A program made the translations under genes and the position numbers. The notes beneath the pieces were generated by a model. That model did no database searches, was not told the DNA's origin, and saw nothing but the letters and a program-made list of their open reading frames with translations. From Betaproteobacteria bacterium (GTDB lineage: Bacteria > Pseudomonadota > Gammaproteobacteria > Burkholderiales > Casimicrobiaceae), in assembly GCA_016704895.1 (NCBI GenBank), contig JADIZG010000040.1, forward strand, positions 1 through 33,720: a stretch of DNA of 33,720 nt, given 5' to 3'. Below are positions 26,710 to 33,720 of the stretch, piece after piece (the first letter of the stretch is position 1; each line of letters begins with the position of its first letter).

Positions 26710-27258
26710 ATGCCGAAGTCCCCGCCGCCCGCCCGGGCGCCGTCGTCGCCGACGCGGCGCAAAGGCGCAAACAAGGGCGCAAGCGTCCATTTTACCCACT
26801 TCGACGAGGCCGGGCAGGCGCACATGGTCGACGTGGGCGGCAAGGAGGTCACGCACCGCGTGGCCCGTGCCGTCGGCCGCATCGCGATGCAGCCGGAGAC
26901 GCTCGCGCTGGTGCGCTCGGGCAGCGCGAAGAAGGGCGACGTGCTGGGCGTCGCGCGCATCGCCGCGATCCAGGCGGCCAAGCGCGCGTCCGACCTGATC
27001 CCGCTCTGCCATCCGCTGCCGCTCACGCGCGTGGCGGTCGCGTTCGCGTTCGACGCGGGCACGCCGGCCGTCGAGATCGAGGTGACGGCCGAGACGCTCG
27101 GCCGCACCGGCGTCGAGATGGAGGCGCTCGCCGGCGCTGCCGTCGGGCTGCTCACGATCTACGACATGTGCAAGGCGGCCGATCGCGGCATGCGCATCGA
27201 CGCCGTCCGCCTGGCCGAGAAGCGCGGCGGGCGCTCGGGCCACTACCTCGCGCCCTGA
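26710..27258 (+). CDS. moaC: Cyclic pyranopterin monophosphate synthase MoaC
   Basis: The 182-residue protein catalyses the second step of molybdenum cofactor synthesis, converting the cyclic dihydro-GTP made by MoaA into cyclic pyranopterin monophosphate. Conserved features: FTHFDEAGQAHMVDVG at the start of the domain, LIPLCHPLPLT (active-site Cys-His, 97-106), GRTGVEMEALAGAAVGLLTI, then YDMCKAADRGM with Asp152 and Lys155 corresponding to the catalytic Asp and Lys of E. coli MoaC, and the final KRGGRSG. It carries about 22 extra basic residues at the N-terminus if the ATG at 26710 is the start. The gene is divergent from bepA and is the only cofactor gene in the window. Confidence 0.95.
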   Translation: MPKSPPPARAPSSPTRRKGANKGASVHFTHFDEAGQAHMVDVGGKEVTHRVARAVGRIAMQPETLALVRSGSAKKGDVLGVARIAAIQAAKRASDLIPLCHPLPLTRVAVAFAFDAGTPAVEIEVTAETLGRTGVEMEALAGAAVGLLTIYDMCKAADRGMRIDAVRLAEKRGGRSGHYLAP

Positions 27259-27292
27259 CGCCGATCCCGCCGGCGGGCGGGCGCCCCTCTAC

Positions 27293-27303
27293 TGGTTGGA
27301 CCA
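27293..27303. promoter_or_regulatory. FadR-type operator
   Basis: TGGTTGGACCA is a perfect TGGT-N3-ACCA palindrome, matching the TnGTnnnACnA consensus of FadR-subfamily GntR regulators. It lies 133 bp before the GTG of the adjacent FadR-type regulator, in the promoter region of the hexuronate operon, so it probably mediates substrate-relieved autorepression. Confidence 0.6.
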
Positions 27304-27435
27304 CTTGACCGCTGGACCGCTGCGCCGGTAGAGTCCGCGGGCGTCGCGACCGCGGCCCCCGCCCCCAGGCGGGAGAAGCCGGCCTGGCCGGCGCTGGGGT
27401 GCCCCGGCCGGGGCGCCCGGGATGGAGGGTTCCGC

Positions 27436-28218
27436 GTGCCGTTGACGATGGTCGAGCCCCAGAGGCTCTACCGCAGCATTGCCGACCAGATCGCCGCGCT
27501 GATCGACCGCGGCGAGTATCCGGCCGGGGCGCGGCTGCCCGCCGAGCGCGAGCTCGCGCGCGAGCTCGGCGTGTCGCGCACGTCGGTCCGCGAAGCGATC
27601 ATCTCGCTCGAGATTGCCGGCAAGGTCGAGGTCCGCGTCGGCAACGGCATCTTCGTGAGGCCGCACGCGGCGGGGCTGCCGCGCGAGGACGACGACGGCC
27701 CCGGGCCGTTCGATCTGCTCGCCGCGCGCCGCATGATCGAGGGCGAGATCGCCGCCGCGGCCGCGAAGCTCGCCAAGCGCCCCGATCTGAAGGCGCTCCG
27801 CGCGATGCTCGACGAGATGCGCGACGCGGACGACGACTTCGCCCGTCGCGACACGGCCGACCGCGAGTTCCACCTGCGGATCGCCGAGATCACCCGCAAC
27901 GGCGCCCTGGCGCACGTCGTCGCCGCGCTGTGGGAGCAGCGTCGCGGCGAGCTGTGGACGCGCATCGAGAAGCATTTCCATACGCCGGAGCTCCGCGCCC
28001 GAACGATCGAGGACCACGCCGCGATCGTCGATGCGCTCGAGGCCGGCGATCCCGACGCGGCGCGCGCCGCGATGCAACGACACCTCGCGCGCGTCGCGCG
28101 AGAGTTCCAGCGCCGGCTCGAGCCGGGCGGATCCGCGGAAGCGGAACGCCGGGGCGGGCACGGCGACCGGCCCGAACGCGCCGCCCGGCGCCACCACGAA
28201 GGAGGAGTGAGCTCATGA
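27436..28218 (+). CDS. GntR-family (FadR-type) regulator of the hexuronate operon
   Basis: The 260-residue protein starts at GTG with GGAGGG seven bases upstream. The winged helix (about 9-73) reads LYRSIADQIAALIDRGEYPA, RLPAERELARELGVSRTSVR and EAIISLEIAGKVEVRVGNGI. It is followed by an FCD ligand domain (LLAARRMIEGEIAAAAAKLA, DREFHLRIAEITRNGALAHV, DHAAIVDALEAGDPDAARAA, HLARVAREFQRRL) with the Asp and His residues that usually bind a metal and a carboxylate effector. This is the architecture of UxuR/ExuR/FadR-type repressors. The stop overlaps the dctP ATG (ATGA). Context points to a hexuronate or a derived intermediate as the inducer, inferred only from the neighbouring genes. Confidence 0.9.
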   Translation: MPLTMVEPQRLYRSIADQIAALIDRGEYPAGARLPAERELARELGVSRTSVREAIISLEIAGKVEVRVGNGIFVRPHAAGLPREDDDGPGPFDLLAARRMIEGEIAAAAAKLAKRPDLKALRAMLDEMRDADDDFARRDTADREFHLRIAEITRNGALAHVVAALWEQRRGELWTRIEKHFHTPELRARTIEDHAAIVDALEAGDPDAARAAMQRHLARVAREFQRRLEPGGSAEAERRGGHGDRPERAARRHHEGGVSS

Positions 28219-29183
28219 AGACGATGTCCCGACTGGCCGCCGCGCTCGCGGCCGCCGCGATCGCCCTGCCGGCGACCGCGAAGGAATTCCGCTCGGCCGA
28301 CGTCCATCCGGAAGACTATCCGACCGTGATGGCGGTCAAGTACATGAGCGACATCATCAGTCAGAAGACCGGCGGCAAGCACTCGATCAAGGTCTACACG
28401 GGCAACGCGCTCGGCGGCGAGAAGGACACGATCGAGCAGACCAAGATCGGCGCGCTCGACCTGGTCCGGATCAACGTCGCGCCGATGAACAACATCTGCC
28501 CGGAGACGATGGTCCCGACGATGCCGTTCCTGTTCCGGTCGAAGGAGCACATGCGCAAGGTCCTCGACGGCCCGGTCGGCGACGAGATCCTCAAGGCCTG
28601 CGCGGCGCAGGGCTTCGTCGGCCTCGCGTTCTACGACTCGGGCTCGCGCTCGCTCTACACGGTGAAGAAGCCGGTGAAGTCGCTCGCCGACGCGAAGGGC
28701 CTGAAGATCCGCGTCCAGCAGTCCGACCTCTGGGTATCGCTGCTGCAGGCGATGGGTGCGAACGCGACGCCGATGCCCTACGGCGAGGTCTACACGGCGC
28801 TCAAGACCGGGCTCGTGGACGGCGCCGAGAACAACTGGCCGTCGTACGACACGTCGAAGCACCACGAGGTCGCCAAGTTCTATTCGCAGACCGAGCACTC
28901 GATGGCGCCCGAGATGCTGCTGATGTCGAAGAAGATCTGGGACACGCTGACGCCCGACGAGCAGAAGATCTTCCAGGCGGCGGCGAAGGAATCGGTTCCC
29001 TACATGCGCAAGCTCTGGGACGAGAAGGAGAAGAAGTCCTACGACCTGGTCGTCAAGGCCGGCGCGCAGGTGATCGAGGTCGACAAGAAGTCGTTCCAGG
29101 CCGCGATGAAGCCGGTCTACGACAAGTTCATCGTCGACGCGAAGCTGAAGAGCATGGTCAGGCGCGTGCAGGAAACGAAGTAG
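28215..29183 (+). CDS. dctP: TRAP transporter substrate-binding protein (DctP family), probable hexuronate
   Basis: The 322-residue periplasmic protein has a signal peptide (LAAALAAAAIALPATA, cleaved near TAKEF) and an AAGGAGGAG ribosome site. DctP features: HPEDYPTVMAVKYMSDII, IEQTKIGALDLVRINVAPM, FRSKEHMRKVLDGPVGDEIL, the substrate-carboxylate Arg in LKIRVQQSDLW, and PYGEVYTALKTGLVDGAENN. It binds an organic acid and delivers it to the DctQM membrane units. The downstream uxuB- and uxaC-type genes suggest glucuronate or galacturonate as ligand. It overlaps the regulator stop codon by ATGA. Confidence 0.92.
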   Translation: MKTMSRLAAALAAAAIALPATAKEFRSADVHPEDYPTVMAVKYMSDIISQKTGGKHSIKVYTGNALGGEKDTIEQTKIGALDLVRINVAPMNNICPETMVPTMPFLFRSKEHMRKVLDGPVGDEILKACAAQGFVGLAFYDSGSRSLYTVKKPVKSLADAKGLKIRVQQSDLWVSLLQAMGANATPMPYGEVYTALKTGLVDGAENNWPSYDTSKHHEVAKFYSQTEHSMAPEMLLMSKKIWDTLTPDEQKIFQAAAKESVPYMRKLWDEKEKKSYDLVVKAGAQVIEVDKKSFQAAMKPVYDKFIVDAKLKSMVRRVQETK

Positions 29184-29193
29184 CGTGTCCCGC

Positions 29194-29227
29194 GCGGGGG
29201 GAGGGGCGGACCGCGCCCGCCCCCCGC
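29194..29227 (+). promoter_or_regulatory. Stem-loop between dctP and dctQ
   Basis: GCGGGGGG (29194-29201) pairs with CCCCCCGC (29220-29227), and the bases between pair further (GGGGCGG with CCGCGCCC, imperfectly). It is followed by AAATTCCCGAGGAT, which holds the dctQ ribosome site. Such intercistronic hairpins behind binding-protein genes commonly protect the upstream message, so more binding protein than membrane component is made; attenuation is an alternative. Confidence 0.5.
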
Positions 29228-29246
29228 AAATTCCCGAGGATCCCGG

Positions 29247-29735
29247 ATGCTGACTCGCGCCTGCGCGACGATCGCGAAACTCGCGCTGATGGTCGCGGTG
29301 TCGGGACTGTGCCTGATCGTCGCTGCGGTGGCGATCCAGGTGTTCGGCCGCTACGTGCTCAACGACACGCCGACCTGGGCCGAGGCCGGCGCGCTCGTGC
29401 TCGTGATCTGGGTGACGATGCTCGGGGCCGCGGTCGGCGTGCGCGACGCCGGCCACATCGGAATGGAGTCGCTGCTCGTGCTCGTCAACGAGCGGGTGCG
29501 CCACCGGCTCGAGCTCCTGATCCATGCGCTGGTCGCGACGTTCGGCGCGCTGATGGCCTGGAACGGTGCCCTGCTGGCGGCGTCGGTGTGGGGCTACAAC
29601 ATCCCGACGCTGGGCATTCCCGAGGGCCTCAACCACGTTCCGGTCGCGCTCGCGGGCCTGCTGATCGTCCTGTTCTCGATCGAGCACATCGTCGCGCTGC
29701 TGCGCGGCGTCGAGGTGGAGCCGGCATGGCACTGA
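29247..29735 (+). CDS. dctQ: TRAP transporter small permease (DctQ family)
   Basis: The 162-residue membrane protein has four hydrophobic segments: ALMVAVSGLCLIVAAVAIQV, the segment after TWAEAGALVLVIWVTMLGA, LLIHALVATFGALMAWNGAL and VPVALAGLLIVLFSIEHIVA. The conserved DctQ stretch FGRYVLNDTPTWAEAGALVL is present. The C-terminus overlaps the dctM start by ten bases, which suggests translational coupling. DctQ binds DctM and is essential for Na+-driven uptake. Confidence 0.9.
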   Translation: MLTRACATIAKLALMVAVSGLCLIVAAVAIQVFGRYVLNDTPTWAEAGALVLVIWVTMLGAAVGVRDAGHIGMESLLVLVNERVRHRLELLIHALVATFGALMAWNGALLAASVWGYNIPTLGIPEGLNHVPVALAGLLIVLFSIEHIVALLRGVEVEPAWH

Positions 29736-31015
29736 CGATCCTGTCGGTCGTTTTCCTGGCACTGCTGGTCCTCGGCGTGCCGGTCGCCTTCTCGATCGGC
29801 CTGGCCGCGGTCTCGACGATCCTCTACGAGGGCCTGCCGGTCGCGGTCGTGTTCCAGCGGATGGCGGCGGGGATGAACGTCTTCTCGTTCCTCGCCATTC
29901 CGTTCTTCATCTTCGCGGGCGAGCTGATGCTGTACGGCGGCATCGCCGACCGGATCGTCGCGTTCGCGAAGAACCTCGTCGGGCACATCCGCGGCGGGCT
30001 CGGGATGGCCAACGTGGTCTCGTGCACGCTGTTCGGCGGCGTGTCGGGCTCGCCGGTCGCGGACGTCTCGGCGATGGGCGCGGTGATGATCCCGATGATG
30101 AAGCGCGAGGGCTACCACGCCGACTACGCGGTGAACGTCACGACGCACGCCTCGCTGGTCGGCGCGCTGATGCCGACGTCGCACAACATGATCATCTACT
30201 CGCTGGCGGCGGGCGGGAAGGTGTCGATCGCCGCGCTGATCCTCGCGGGGCTGCTGCCGGCGCTGATCCTGACCCTCTGCAACCTCGGCGCCGCGTACTA
30301 CGTCGCGCGGAAGCGCGGCTACCCGGCGGGGACCTGGCCCGGATGGCATGCGGTGTGGGTGGCGCTGGCCGGCGCCGTGCCCGGGCTCTTCATCGTCGTG
30401 ATCATCATCGTGGGCATCCTGTCCGGCGTGTTCACGGCGACCGAGTCGGCGGCGATCGCCGTGATCTACTCGCTCGTGCTGACGATCGTCGTCTACCGCA
30501 GCATGTCGCTCGACAAGTTCCTGAAGGCGGCGGCGAAGGCGGTCAAGACGACCGGCATCGTGCTGCTGCTGATCGGCATCTCGGCGACGTTCGGCTACCT
30601 GATCAGCCTCTACAGCGTCGCCGACCTGACCGGCAAGGCGCTCTCGACGATCTCGACCAACCCGCTCGTGATCTTCTTCCTCGTCAACGTGATCCTGTTC
30701 CTGCTCGGCACGTTCCTCGACATGGCGGCGACGATCCTGATCTGCACGCCGATCTTCCTGCCGATCTGCGCCCAGTTCGGGATGGACCCGGTGCAGTTCG
30801 GCATGATGATGCTGATCAACTGCGCGCTCGGGCTCAACACGCCGCCGGTCGGCACGACCCAGTTCGTCGGCTGCGCGATCGGCGGGATATCGGTGGGCGA
30901 GGTGATGAAGACGATCCTGCCGTTCTACAGCGCGCTGGTGCTCGCGCTGATGCTCGTCACCTACGTGCCGGGCTTCTCGCTCTGGCTGCCGCGCCTCGCC
31001 GGTTACACGGGATGA
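29726..31015 (+). CDS. dctM: TRAP transporter large permease (DctM family)
   Basis: The 429-residue protein has about eleven to twelve membrane segments. DctM signatures include GVPVAFSIGLAAVSTILYEG, FSFLAIPFFIFAGELMLYGG, GGLGMANVVSCTLFGGVSGS with ADVSAMGAVMIPMMKREGY, and FLLGTFLDMAATILICTPIF with ALGLNTPPVGTTQFVGCAIG. It is the channel-like translocation subunit that uses the sodium gradient to import the acid handed over by DctP. It ends in an ATGA overlap with the uxuB-like gene, so all genes from the regulator to uxuB appear to be one coupled transcript except the gap between dctP and dctQ. Confidence 0.93.
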   Translation: MALTILSVVFLALLVLGVPVAFSIGLAAVSTILYEGLPVAVVFQRMAAGMNVFSFLAIPFFIFAGELMLYGGIADRIVAFAKNLVGHIRGGLGMANVVSCTLFGGVSGSPVADVSAMGAVMIPMMKREGYHADYAVNVTTHASLVGALMPTSHNMIIYSLAAGGKVSIAALILAGLLPALILTLCNLGAAYYVARKRGYPAGTWPGWHAVWVALAGAVPGLFIVVIIIVGILSGVFTATESAAIAVIYSLVLTIVVYRSMSLDKFLKAAAKAVKTTGIVLLLIGISATFGYLISLYSVADLTGKALSTISTNPLVIFFLVNVILFLLGTFLDMAATILICTPIFLPICAQFGMDPVQFGMMMLINCALGLNTPPVGTTQFVGCAIGGISVGEVMKTILPFYSALVLALMLVTYVPGFSLWLPRLAGYTG

Positions 31016-32479
31016 CGCCGCCGGCGCCGACACTCTCGCTCGCGGCGCTCGCCGCGCTGCCCGACGCGGTCGCTCGGCCGCGCTACGACCCCGCGTCGAT
31101 CGGCGTGGGCATCGTGCACCTGGGCCTGGGCGCGTTCCACCGCGCGCACGGGGCCGTCTACGTCGACGACCTCCTGGCCCGCGATCCGCGCTGGGGCATC
31201 TGCGGCGTCTCGATGAAGACGCCGCGCGCGGTCGCACCGCTCGCAGCGCAGGATGGCCTCTACACGCTGCTCCTGAAGGACCCGTCCGGCACGACGGCGC
31301 GCGTCGTGGGATCGGTGCGCGAGACGATGTTCGCCCCGGGCGATCCGCGCGCGCTCGTGCGCAGGATGGCCGACCCGCGCGTGCACGTCGTGACGCTCAC
31401 GGTGACCGAGAAGGGCTACTGCCACGACCCGGCGACCGGGCGCCTCGACCTCGCGCACCCGGACGTCCGCCGCGATCTCGCGCATCCGGACGAGCCGGTG
31501 TCGGCGGTGGGGTTGCTCGCTGCCGCGCTCGACGAGCGACGGCGCACCGGGGCCGGCGCGCTCAACGTCGTGTGCTGCGACAACCTGCCGCACAATGGGC
31601 GCGTGCTCGAGGGGCTCGTTTCCTCGTACGCCACCGCCCGTACGCCCGAGCTCGCGAACTGGATCGCGACGCACGCGGCGTTCCCCTGCACGATGGTCGA
31701 CCGCATCGTTCCCGCGACGACCGACGCCGACCTGGCCGACGTCGAGGCGAGGCTCGGCGTGCACGACGCGGCGCCGGTCGTCGCGGAACCCTGGATCCAG
31801 TGGGTGATCGAGAACCGCTTCGTCGCGCCGCGCCCCGCCTGGGAAGAGGCGGGCGCCGAGATCGTGGCCGACGTCGCGCCGTTCGAGACGATGAAGCTGC
31901 GGCTGCTCAACGGCAGCCACTCGACGCTCGCGTACCTGGGCTACCTCGCCGGGCACGCGACGATCGCGCAGGCGGCCGGCGATCCGCTCCTCGGCCGCCT
32001 CGTCGCGCGGCAGATGGCCGAGGAGATCGTGCCCACGCTCGCGAGTCCGCCGGGCACCGACCTCGCGCACTACTGCGCGACGCTCCTCGTCCGCTTCCGC
32101 AACCCGGCGTTGCCGCACAGGACGGCGCAGGTCGCGATGGACGGGTCGCAGAAGCTGCCGCAACGCCTGCTCGGCACCGTGCGTGACCGGCTCGCCGGCG
32201 GAGGATCGATCCGCCACCTCACGCTGGCGGTGGCCGGCTGGATGCGCTACGCGAGCGGCGTCGACGAGCACGGCGCGCCCATCGACGTCGCCGATCCGCT
32301 CGCGGCGCGCTGCGCGGAGATCGCGGCCGCGGCCCACGGTGATCCGGTCGCGCTCGCGCGCGGCTTCCTCGGCATCGCCGCGATCTTCGGCGAGGACCTG
32401 CCCGCGAAGCCCGCGTTCGCCGACGCGGTGACGCGCCACCTCGAGTCGCTCGTCCGGCGCGGCGTCGCCGCGACGCTCG
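31012..32479 (+). CDS. uxuB: Fructuronate reductase / mannitol dehydrogenase family, stop codon lost
   Basis: It starts at the ATG overlapping the dctM stop. The nucleotide-binding half begins GVGIVHLGLGAFHRAH; NVVCCDNLPHNG and FPCTMVDRIVPATT follow. The catalytic signature ETMKLRLLNGSHS gives Lys295, Asn300 and His303, the K-x4-N-x2-H triad of polyol-specific long-chain dehydrogenases. In this context it should reduce fructuronate to mannonate with NADH, or tagaturonate to altronate. The C-terminal helix HLESLVRRGVAATLE is where family members normally end, but no stop follows: the frame continues out of phase into uxaC sequence. The last codons and the stop appear to have been deleted with the start of uxaC. 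Up to that junction the 489 codons match family length. Confidence 0.85.
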
Positions 32480-33720
32480 AACGCCGCGTTCAGCGACGCG
32501 AGCGCGCTCTTCATCACGCCCGACCACTACGTGTTCCGGATGCTCTACAGCCAGGGCGTGAGCCTCGAGTCGCTCGGCATCCCGCGGTGCGACGGCGGCC
32601 CGGTCGAGACCGACGCGCGGAAGATCTGGCGCACGTTCGCCGCGCACTGGCACGTGTTCCACGGCACGCCGACGCGCCTGTGGCTCGACCACGCGTTCTC
32701 GACGGTGTTCGGCATCCGCGAGCGCCTGTCGCCGGCGAGCGCCGACGCGATCTTCGACGCGATCAACGCGTCGCTCGCGACGCCCGCGTTCCGGCCGCGC
32801 GCGCTCTTCGAGCGCTTCAACATCGAGGTGATCGCGACGACCGAGAGCCCGCTCGACACGCTCGAGCACCACGCGGCGATCCGCGCCTCGGGCTGGAAGG
32901 GACGCGTCGTCACCGCGTATCGCCCCGACCCGGTCGTCGACCCGGAATTCGAGGGCTTCCGCGCGAACGTGGCACGCTTCGGCGAGATCACCGGCGAGGA
33001 CACGTCGACGTGGTCGGGCTACCTCGCCGCGCACCGCACGCGGCGGGCGTTCTTCGCGTCGATGGGCGCGACGTCGACCGACCACGGCCACCCGACGGCG
33101 CGCACCGCGGACCTAGACGCGGCCGCGTGCCAGCGGCTGCTCGATCGCGCGCTCGCGGGCACGGCCGGCGCCGACGAGGCCGAGGCCTTCAGGGCGCAGA
33201 TGCTGACCGAGATGGCGACGATGAGCCTCGACGACGGGCTCGTGATGCAGATCCACCCGGGCAGCTTCCGCAACCACAACCCGCAGCTCTTCGCCGCGTA
33301 CGGACGGGACAAGGGCGCCGACATTCCGATGCCGACCGACTACGTGCGGGCGCTGAAGCCGATGCTCGACCGCGTCGGCAACGAGCGCGGGCTCACCGTG
33401 ATCCTGTTCACGCTCGACGAGACGAGCTACGCGCGGGAGCTCGCCCCGCTCGCCGGCCACTATCCGGCGCTGAAGCTCGGTCCCGCGTGGTGGTTTCACG
33501 ACAGCCCCGAGGGCATGCTGCGCTTCCGCGAGCAGACCACCGAGACCGCCGGCTTCCACAACACGGTCGGCTTCAACGACGACACGCGCGCGTTCCTGTC
33601 GATCCCGGCGCGGCACGACGTCGCGCGCCGGATCGATTGCCGGTTTCTCGCGACGCTCGTCGCCGAGCACCGGATCGACGAGGACGAGGCCTACGGGCTC
33701 GCCCCCGAACTCGCGTACGG
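32480..33720 (+). CDS. uxaC: Glucuronate isomerase UxaC, N-terminus missing, 3' end beyond window
   Basis: Homology begins abruptly at NAAFSDASALFITPDHYVFR and continues through FAAHWHVFHGTPTRLWLDHA, ATTESPLDTLEHHAAIRASG, STDHGHPTARTADLD, LVMQIHPGSFRNHNPQLFAA, LGPAWWFHDSPEGMLRF and TVGFNDDTRAFLSIPARHDV, the uronate isomerase (PF02614) blocks. The family normally has about 45-50 residues before this point, including the HxH metal ligands near residue 26-28; these and any start codon are absent, and the preceding bases are the 3' end of uxuB in another frame. The frame is open to the window end, where only a few residues of the usual length (about 470) remain. It isomerises glucuronate to fructuronate, the step before uxuB. 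As written, the enzyme would be inactive. Confidence 0.85.

Overview
The window is very GC-rich, densely coded and Gram-negative. Lipobox and Tat signals, an OmpR/EnvZ pair, a BepA-type periplasmic protease, a MacA/MacB-type exporter and a TRAP hexuronate operon together suggest a proteobacterium, most likely a betaproteobacterium of the Burkholderiales type. That placement is an inference from remembered family resemblance, not from a marker gene.

Layout. Positions 1-2711 are an eroded or error-rich stretch: the end of a DUF707 gene, a metallo-beta-lactamase-fold gene broken into several frames, and a divergent LysR-type regulator also broken by indels, although the operator between the last two looks intact. 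A YtcJ-like lipoprotein amidohydrolase follows (2869-4623). Positions 5002-7868 hold envZ-ompR facing a Spy/CpxP-like periplasmic protein across a GTAAC-N5-GTAAC box. Positions 8124-17777 hold two tandem DUF1800-DUF1501 gene pairs, each DUF1800 protein carrying three N-terminal DUF5648 repeats; the second also carries seven Ig-like domains. Both DUF1800 genes contain small frameshifts. A C-homopolymer tract of about 300 bases (about 17988-18296) then interrupts the 3' end of a hybrid histidine kinase, which is followed upstream by its LuxR-type response regulator (20092-20736).

Positions 20924-24600 encode a permease, an ATPase and a MacA-type adaptor with a Spy-like helical domain inserted in it. 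A 269-bp element of nested inverted repeats (24806-25074) abuts bepA and contains its stop codon. moaC diverges from bepA. From 27436 to the window end runs a hexuronate operon: FadR-type regulator, TRAP dctP-dctQ-dctM, fructuronate reductase (uxuB-like) and glucuronate isomerase (uxaC), translationally coupled by ATGA overlaps. At 32479/32480 the end of uxuB is joined directly to an internal codon of uxaC, removing the uxaC start and its N-terminal metal ligands.

The best candidate for an undescribed system is the duplicated DUF1800-DUF1501 locus: a Sec-exported repeat protein paired with a Tat-exported alkaline-phosphatase-superfamily protein. Envelope-stress functions (ompR-envZ-spy, Spy-MacA fusion, bepA) recur around it. 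The repeated frameshifts, the homopolymer tract and the uxuB-uxaC junction all call for checking the assembly before biological conclusions are drawn.
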